The translations under genes and the position numbers were made by a program. Below are positions 58,180 to 64,000 of a stretch of 64,000 nt of DNA, in pieces; positions within the stretch are counted from its first letter, which is position 1, and the number at the start of each line of letters is the position of its first letter. This DNA comes from Dolomedes plantarius. Taxonomy: Eukaryota > Arthropoda > Arachnida > Araneae > Dolomedidae. Location of the stretch: NCBI GenBank assembly GCA_907164885.2, contig OU015493.1:60856435-60920434 (forward strand), written 5' to 3'. The notes under the pieces are model-generated. The model worked only from the letters and a program-made list of their open reading frames with translations, was not told the DNA's origin and searched no databases.

Positions 58180-59089
58180 AGTTGAACCAAGAAGAAAACT
58201 ATACACCAGAGTCAAAATCTGATGCCTCCAGTCTCATTCGTACTTTGAGAGATTTCCGACTTGTTTCGTATTTGGTTGCTTGGGCAAATATCTTAAATGA
58301 AATTAACAGAGTTAACAAGGAAATTCAGAAACATAACATAATATTGTCAAAAACAATACAAATGTTGGAAGGTCTCACCAAAACTATGGAAAGGCTGAGA
58401 AATGAAACAAATGAATGGCTAAAGACTGCTAAAGAAATAGCGCAAAAAATTGAAGTGGAGCAAAATATGGAAACTCGCAGAATCCCAAAAAGGAAAATAA
58501 AGCTTGGGGAAATGGCGCAAGATGCAGAAGAAGTCTCTCTGTATAAGAAAGTTTTTACCATAGTATGAAGGAAGTAATCGATGTAATACTGATCCATTTG
58601 AAAGATTGAATGCAGAGTATAAGTGCTCTCAACAATATTTTTTCTTTTCTAAATTGTAAAGATTTGAAAAGCTTGAATGACAAGGAGTTGAAAACTTGTG
58701 CTGCAAACTTAGTTAGTAAATATCGTGAAGATATAAGTGAAGATGAGTTCCCTACTGAAATCCTAGTTCTTCGTGACCAGTTGCAGAATTCAACACTTAA
58801 TTTTGAAGAAATGAATCAACTTGATCTTCTAAACCTAATCCAAGAAAGAGATTTGACTGATGCTTTCCCAAATGTGTGCATAGCCTTGAGAATGTACTTA
58901 ACTCTAAACCCAACTAGATCTGCAAGCTGCGAGAGGAGTTTAAGCAAACTGAAGATAAGTAAAAACTATCTGGGATCAACAATGGCTCAAGACAGATTGA
59001 AAAACCTCGCAATACTGTCTATAGAAAGCCAAGAGGCTAATTCAATAAATTATGAAGAAGCCACTAACTCATTTTCTGAAAGAAAATAA
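58180..59089 (+). pseudogene. hAT transposase, C-terminal piece with dimerisation domain
   Basis: The frame reads TPESKSDASSLIRTLRDF, VAWANILNEINRVNKEIQKH and WLKTAKEIAQKIEVEQNMET. A shift near 58560 leads to KEVIDVILIHLKD and a TGA before MQSISALNNIFSFLNCKDLK. The dimerisation region follows: FPNVCIALRMYLTLNPTRSA, CERSLSKLKISKNYLGST, AQDRLKNLAILSIES. This is the C-terminal half of a ZMYM1-like hAT transposase and completes the pieces at 42602 and 52130. One frameshift and one stop here. Confidence 0.88.
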
Positions 59090-59447
59090 AGGAAAATTAT
59101 TTTGAAAAAATATCTGCACACATTTTCTAAACGTTAACGAAAGGTAGCTGCGAAGACATCATTGCTTGGGCAAGAGGATAGTGGTGGATTTTAGTGGGTT
59201 TTGTTTTTAGTCGGTATATTTTTTTAAATGCATATACTTCTATGTTATAGTGTTTATTGCTAAGTAAAAAATATAGTGTTTTTATTTCAATAAATTAAGT
59301 TTGTCACACCATTAAAACATACTGTTACTTTTATCCTGTTACTTATTATTGCATTAAACAGTGCAAAACAGCTACAGGGGCGGCATGGAGATGACTTGCC
59401 CCACCTCCCCCCCTGAGAAATTTTCTAAATCCGGCACTGCTTAACGC

Positions 59448-59754
59448 CATCTGAATACGACTTTGTTGAATTTGAAAATGTTGCTGAGAAATTTTCGCGA
59501 TCATGGGAAGAGTAATAATTTCTCTCATTTGCTTCATTCCCCCAGAGATCCGTTAAAATCACGATTCTAGACAGGACGCTTTTGTGTTGCGGTGACGAAA
59601 TTTTATACACCACAACTAAACAAATTGTTTGGCCGAAAAGTCGCAAAAGTATCAAACATCTCTCATTGTCTATCATCGATCCGAATCTAATAGTAATTGT
59701 ACTTAAAGAAGGACGCAACAGTGATATTCATGCAAATAAACACGTAATTAGGAG
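59448..59754. other. No gene; flank between hAT and the next LTR element
   Basis: Short motif-free frames only. Confidence 0.4.
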
Positions 59755-59850
59755 TGTAAGGTATACACAAGATTCGATTCACAAGAATCGAACTTTTGAA
59801 TGAATTAAAGAAGCTGCTTCAGATATGCTAATTTCGGCATACGCGCTTAG

Positions 59851-59858
59851 TATAAATA
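59851..59858 (+). promoter_or_regulatory. LTR TATA box
   Basis: TATAAATA, about 97 bases into the LTR. The same motif lies at 62998-63005 in the other LTR. Confidence 0.6.
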
Positions 59859-60082
59859 CCACGCAGCGTCATTAATAAAAAAAGGGGAGGTTGTTAAGGT
59901 TGAAAAGGTGTTATCCTGCGCTAGTGCTTAGCGGGCCAGAAGTTTACATGGCAGTACTGCTGGTTTGACTTACTGTTCGTGAGTATAAAAATATATTGTT
60001 CTTGAAAGCTGTGTTTATACAGTCCGTACAAGTAGTACGCATGCTTATTGCTGTAAAAGCCAATTATATGTGCAACGAATTG

Positions 60083-60088
60083 AATAAA
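60083..60088 (+). terminator. LTR polyadenylation signal
   Basis: AATAAA, about 230 bases after the TATA box. The copy in the 3' LTR is at 63230-63235 and would end the transcript. Confidence 0.55.
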
Positions 60089-60192
60089 CATTGTTTCATG
60101 TATAAACTGTTTTTGCTTCAACTTCAAATAGAGTGCCACTTCAAATTATATACACCCAAGTCTGGGTAGAAGTGAGTAAAGAAACTCTATAC

Positions 60193-60207
60193 TGGCGCCC
60201 GAAAAAT
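60193..60207 (+). other. Primer binding site
   Basis: TGGCGCCCGAAAAAT starts one base after the LTR. TGGCGCC at this place is typical for retroelement tRNA priming. Confidence 0.8.
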
Positions 60208-60326
60208 ATATATACCCTGGTAGTTAGCGTTACATTTGTAACGAACAACATAATTGAAATTAAAAACTGTGTACTGTGAACTTATATTGATAAAATTGTT
60301 GCAAGTACTTATATACTATTTAAAAA

Positions 60327-60974
60327 ATGAGTGTTGTAGAACAAAATCCTGCTGGAAATTTTCCTCGGGTAATTATGGTTCAGCAAATTGCGCCATTCGA
60401 AGCCACATTCAATGGCGGCCCCTCAAGCCAATTCCTAAAGAAAATTGAGCATTACTTTCAGCAACAATGCACCCCAGAGGGGGATAAACTTAAAATTGCT
60501 CTAGCCGCTTTAAGAGGTAGTGCATTTCAGTGGTACACATGCATGCAAAGCAGTAATCTGATTTTTGACTATTTGTCATTCAAGCAACAGTTTCTTAGTG
60601 TTTTTCCAAAGACCTTTAATCAAAGTGAAATTGAAGCGGAAATTTATTCGCTAACGCAACGTGAAGGTCAGTCTGCATTAGATTTTGCTACGGAAAAGAT
60701 TTCCAAGTGTGAGGAATATTTAGAAGGGGTAACGGAAGCGGTAATCTTAAAAATAGTTATTCAACGTTTGAAGCCAAGTGTTCAAGATTTTTTAGATAAT
60801 CAAACAATTACAAGCAAGGTTACCCTCCTTCAAGCTTTAGCTAAACATGACACTAGACATTTCTTCGCTACCCCGTACCGTCATTCAGGTACGAGAAGTT
60901 TTATACAGCCGCGCCAAAATTTTTCGCGAGTTTCAAACCAGCAGCGTAAGCAGTACCGCAGGCAAAATAATTGA
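60327..60974 (+). CDS. gag: Gag-like capsid protein, no zinc knuckle
   Basis: 215 residues from ATG at 60327. The capsid-type region includes PFEATFNGGPSSQFLKKIEH, LAALRGSAFQWYTCMQSSN, YLSFKQQFLSVFPKTFNQSE and LTQREGQSALDFATEKISKC, which fit the retrotransposon gag fold of Gypsy elements. The C-terminus is basic and Arg/Gln-rich (QQRKQYRRQNN), with no CCHC knuckle. The basic tail may bind RNA in its place. The next frame starts 45 bases downstream. No defect is visible. Confidence 0.85.
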   Translation: MSVVEQNPAGNFPRVIMVQQIAPFEATFNGGPSSQFLKKIEHYFQQQCTPEGDKLKIALAALRGSAFQWYTCMQSSNLIFDYLSFKQQFLSVFPKTFNQSEIEAEIYSLTQREGQSALDFATEKISKCEEYLEGVTEAVILKIVIQRLKPSVQDFLDNQTITSKVTLLQALAKHDTRHFFATPYRHSGTRSFIQPRQNFSRVSNQQRKQYRRQNN

Positions 60975-61019
60975 AGCGCACGGCGTTATAATGAAATTAG
61001 TGCTCTTAAAGTAAATAAT

Positions 61020-62369
61020 ATGGAAGCACCTTACTTGCACTGGCAAGTTGATTCACATGATATGGTTCAACCTGTTGAAACTGTTTGGTCAAATGTATTA
61101 TTTTGTCCGAGCAGTAATCATTATTTTGAGAATAGTGAAAGTCAGGGTATTTTTGTGGCTTATAAAGAAAGTGCGTCTAGCTGGAATGATCCGGTAATTC
61201 CAGTACAAATTTCTGAAAATAGTGCCGATACTAATGCTAGTGGTTTAGAAAATAAATCATCTGACACTTCTATTAATGCTATACCTGATATTATTGATGC
61301 TATACCTGATATTTTAGATGATATTCACACATCTGTTAATGAAGGAAATTTAGTAGATGACGAAGTATGCGTTACGGCAGTTAGTGAATACTTATTAGTT
61401 GACGACAATAAAAATTCTTTAAACGATAGTAGGAACTCGCTAGGTAATGATGATATTATTTCAAGTTCCCATCCGAATGAGGATGCTGTAGGCCAGGCTG
61501 ATAATATGGTTTTAAATAAAGTACATGAAAACCATACTGAGAGTCAGGATGAAAAGTTGACACAGAGTTATACTGTAAGTAGTTTAGCTGATGCTTCGGA
61601 AGTTATAGACGCAGGTTGCATTAAAACGCACCAGTACGAAAAGCTTAATCTTCCTAAAACTGAAGCAGTGTTAAAGTATTTAAATGATAACGATTCTGAT
61701 ATCGCAAGTTTCAAAGAGACTTTTTCGTCAAAAGAGGATAAAACTAAAGTTAAGGGGGATAAAAAACGTGAAAAAGCGCCTTCAGGTTCCAGCATTAAAA
61801 CTTCAAATACTGAAGTAATTAAGGCGGTAAACAAGAAGTTGCATAAGCACCAATACCAAAAACAGAGTCAGTTTGTTGAAAAACATGACACAAGTAGAGA
61901 GATAAAGCCAGTAACTAAACACGTTGGTGCGGCGTATAAATTTGAAACAATAGAATCTGCATTAAACTTTAATACCGATACAAGCAAAAGTACGAAGCAA
62001 AGTAAGGTGTGCACTACAAAAACTCTATCAAAGGATGAACGTGGTACACATAAGGTACACAAGGTTATCAAAAGGAAGAATGACAATTTTAAAGCTCCTT
62101 TGCATAAGTACAGGAAGCGCAAGATATCAGCCGCCCAGCAAGGTTGGCCTCCTCCCAAGAGACCTCCTGTCCATCGTCAAGCCGGACCAGCGCCTCAGGA
62201 CCTACCACCTGCTGCACGAAGGATGCCCACACGGTCAACGAACCCCTTTACTAGGACTGCGACCATCAAGAGAGGTTCCACGGATTGGACAGACTGGTGC
62301 AAGGAAGTTGCTGTATTCATGAGGAACAAGTCTTGTATCAATTCTCTTATTCTAACTCCCACCCTTTAA
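61020..62369 (+). CDS. Unrecognised 449-residue protein in pol position
   Basis: Open from ATG at 61020 to TAA at 62369. N-terminal half: acidic, Ser/Asn/Asp-rich, likely disordered, with a short internal repeat (NAIPDIIDAIPDILDDI). Central part: Lys/Glu/Ser-rich (EDKTKVKGDKKREKAPSG). C-terminal part: basic (KVIKRKNDNFKAPLHKYRKR), then Pro/Arg-rich (QQGWPPPKRPPVHRQAGPAP) and ending STDWTDWCKEVAVFMRN. Base composition becomes GC-richer from about 62130, as if the 3' part had another origin. No protease, RT, RNase H, integrase, signal peptide or membrane segment. It could be a nuclear or RNA-binding accessory protein, or an acquired sequence. Confidence 0.55.
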   Translation: MEAPYLHWQVDSHDMVQPVETVWSNVLFCPSSNHYFENSESQGIFVAYKESASSWNDPVIPVQISENSADTNASGLENKSSDTSINAIPDIIDAIPDILDDIHTSVNEGNLVDDEVCVTAVSEYLLVDDNKNSLNDSRNSLGNDDIISSSHPNEDAVGQADNMVLNKVHENHTESQDEKLTQSYTVSSLADASEVIDAGCIKTHQYEKLNLPKTEAVLKYLNDNDSDIASFKETFSSKEDKTKVKGDKKREKAPSGSSIKTSNTEVIKAVNKKLHKHQYQKQSQFVEKHDTSREIKPVTKHVGAAYKFETIESALNFNTDTSKSTKQSKVCTTKTLSKDERGTHKVHKVIKRKNDNFKAPLHKYRKRKISAAQQGWPPPKRPPVHRQAGPAPQDLPPAARRMPTRSTNPFTRTATIKRGSTDWTDWCKEVAVFMRNKSCINSLILTPTL

Positions 62370-62889
62370 TAAAACCGAACCAAATTGGTTTGAAGTTCCC
62401 CATTGTATATACTGTGTAAACATTTTGAGGGGAAGGAGTGAGCCACGGAAAAAAAACGGCATACTGTTTTATAAATTTTTGAAGGGGACATGTAGTGACT
62501 AGGAAAAAAATACATACTGCACAATATACCAATTAACCACTAATGTACTAACTTCACAAAACATGACACATGTGCATTATAAATTGGGGGAGAGCAGATA
62601 CAGTCAAGAAATGTCATGCTGTGCAATTGTGTTGTCACTTTTAATTAAAATAGATATTTTAGGGCGCAGTTGGCAGCCCAGTATCCGCAACTCTGCAAAT
62701 CCACTGTTTGATGGTGTCACCTGGACCCTTCGGGGTTAGTTTTGTAAAATGGTAGTGGCGTTTTTCCCCCACACAACGTGTGGAAGGTTTTTTGACTTTG
62801 CCACCCATTATGTAAAAAGTCAGACCAGCACGCGTTTTCAATTAGTTAACTGAAGCCGTTCAGACCTCAGTTACCTATTTTTTTTTTTC
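62370..62889 (+). other. Untranslated 3' region of the pol-less element
   Basis: Two A-rich repeats of the type GGAAAAAAA.GGCATACTG and GGAAAAAAATACATACTG (about 62447-62520). No long plus-strand frame, and no pol remnant was recognised. Confidence 0.5.
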
Positions 62890-62897
62890 GAGGGAGG
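62890..62897 (+). other. Polypurine tract
   Basis: GAGGGAGG, four bases before the 3' LTR, after a T-run. Likely plus-strand primer site. Confidence 0.6.
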
Positions 62898-62901
62898 CCA
62901 G

Positions 62902-63338
62902 TGTAAGGTATACACAAGATTCGATTCACAAGAATCGAACTTTTGAATGAATTAAAGAAGCTGCTTCAGATATGCTAATTTCGGCATACGCGCTTAGTAT
63001 AAATACCACGCAGCGTCATTAATAAAAAAAGGGGAGGTTGTTAAGGTTGAAAAGGTGTTATCCTGCGCTAGTGCTTAGCGGGCCAGAAGTTTACATGGCA
63101 GTACTGCTGGTTTGACTTACTGTTCGTGAGTATAAAAATATATTGTTCTTGAAAGCTGTGTTTATACAGTCCGTACAAGTAGTACGCATGCTTATTGCTG
63201 TAAAAGCCAATTATATGTGCAACGAATTGAATAAACATTGTTTCATGTATAAACTGTTTTTGCTTCAACTTCAAATAGAGTGCCACTTCAAATTATATAC
63301 ACCCAAGTCTGGGTAGAAGTGAGTAAAGAAACTCTATA
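62902..63338 (+). repeat. 3' LTR of the pol-less element
   Basis: Apparently identical to 59755-60191, including TATA box (62998-63005) and AATAAA (63230-63235). Confidence 0.93.
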
Positions 63339-64000
63339 GGTGTTTGTATGCATGTGCACTCATCACTACATACCAATTTATTTCAATAGGAGATTTGTAA
63401 CTTTGCAAGACAATACAACCAAATTTCCTCTTGGAAGAATTAAGTATGTTAAGCGAAAGTTATAAATAAGTGAAATACATACATTCCGACTTTCAGATTT
63501 GTTGACAAATGCAATCACCACCAGATGGCGTAATACATCACACCATTTGAAAATGGGTGAATTCGCGAGCTCTTTTTCTCTTTTTTAAAAAAAATACTGT
63601 AAGGCGGTACTTTGTAACTGCTGGGATAACTTTGTGACACATAGTAATTTTTTCGTATTTCGGATCTTGCATCGCACCCGTGATATCGGGCAGGCAAAGA
63701 ATAGCGCCAACAGCTTGCCCTACACACCTAGTGGCCAGTGTCCGAAGCTTTTGCGCTCCATTTGTCTTCGCTGGCCAGTGTATTGTTCAAATCTGTTGTC
63801 AAGCTATTGACTAAAATTTCGGAAACTTTTGTGTGCTGAAGGCACACAAAGGCACCTTATACAACCAACTACCATAGATAATTATTTTTTATTGTCAATA
63901 AGTTGGTTAGATTGTGGAGCAATAAAACGTTTTTGTATTCATATTTCCGAGAGATATGAGAACATAACCTAAATATCGAAAGGTGACGGGGTTACTTTGT
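63339..64000. other. No gene recognised
   Basis: Unassigned sequence. A 70-codon minus-strand frame at 63515-63727 has no motif. Confidence 0.4.

Larger units (their letters stand above)
38713..59439 (+). mobile_element. hAT transposon expanded to 20.7 kb by nested insertions
   Basis: The left end CAATACCGGATTGAGG and the right end, inverted, CAGTGCCGGATTTAG match. Both lead into G-rich subterminal sequence. The flanks CTTAACTC (38705-38712) and CTTAACGC (59440-59447) form an 8-bp target duplication with one mismatch, as expected for hAT. Between the ends lie three collinear plus-strand pieces of one hAT transposase (42602-42998, 52130-52228, 58180-59089). Inserted material includes a Harbinger-like and a hAT-like MITE, a palindromic MITE, a SINE, a 9.1-kb Gypsy element, Helitron pieces, a truncated Tc1 and a retroposon. 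Confidence 0.8.
59755..60191 (+). repeat. 5' LTR of the pol-less element
   Basis: Starts TGTAAGGTATACACAAG and ends GAAACTCTATA. It contains an 8-bp hairpin (TTCGATTC, ACAA loop, GAATCGAA), a TATA box and a polyadenylation signal. Confidence 0.93.
59755..63338 (+). mobile_element. Pol-less LTR retrotransposon with gag and a novel frame
   Basis: 3,584 bp with 437-bp direct LTRs (59755-60191 and 62902-63338) that I could not tell apart by eye. A primer binding site follows the 5' LTR and a short polypurine tract precedes the 3' LTR. Gag (60327-60974) and a 449-codon frame (61020-62369) are open. No protease, RT or integrase motif occurs. It must depend on a partner's enzymes, so it is non-autonomous, yet recently active. 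Target duplication is unclear (GGAG versus GGTG). Confidence 0.9.

Noticed and set aside
59921..60139. 72-codon minus-strand frame present in both LTRs of the pol-less element
   Set aside because: It is antisense to the element and overlaps its promoter and polyadenylation region. Its repetition only reflects LTR duplication.

Overview
This window is eukaryotic, AT-rich and almost entirely made of transposable elements. There are no operons or bacterial-type genes. Tc1/mariner, hAT, Helitron, Gypsy, I-like non-LTR and tRNA-derived SINE sequences together point to an arthropod. The protein families look like those I associate with spider (chelicerate) genomes; that is recollection and inference, not a search result. 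I found no convincing host gene, only a few weak exon-like stretches. No genuine tRNA or rRNA gene was seen.

Layout. 0.3-1.4 kb: decayed ORF1 of a non-LTR retrotransposon. 2.9-5.1 kb: two tandem ~310-bp units, the first split by a Tc1/mariner element. 5.6-7.8 kb: a SINE with target duplication, then a half transposase between ~570-bp inverted arms. 9.6-13.2 kb: a long-inverted-repeat element with a ruined gene that looks like a PIN/XPG-type nuclease with a Cys-rich tail. 14.1-16.1 kb: a mariner-like element with a Tc1 element nested in its transposase. 17.3-17.9 kb: a piggyBac-like MITE. 21.7-23.1 kb: a nearly intact Tc1 element with one nonsense codon. 25.2-26.5 kb: a DD41D (rosa-like) element. 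27.9-33.9 kb: an inverted-repeat element carrying a decayed gene of an orphan repeat family, interrupted by a 5'-truncated I-like LINE with a perfect 16-bp target duplication.

38.7-59.4 kb is one decayed hAT transposon with matching ends and an 8-bp target duplication. It has been blown up to 20.7 kb by insertions into it: MITEs, SINEs, Helitrons, a truncated Tc1, and a very young 9.1-kb Gypsy element (42,999-52,129) that split the hAT transposase reading frame. The Gypsy element has nearly identical 1.7-kb LTRs, open gag and pol frames, a -1 frameshift heptamer at the gag stop, and a 162-codon frame inside each LTR. 59.8-63.3 kb is a second young LTR element with apparently identical LTRs. 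It carries gag but no pol, and instead has a 449-codon frame I do not recognise.

The genes do not form a pathway. The window is a stratigraphy of insertions in which target duplications and interrupted reading frames give the order of events. The most unusual items are the pol-less LTR element with its novel frame, the LTR-internal frame of the Gypsy element, and the two long-inverted-repeat elements with non-classical proteins.
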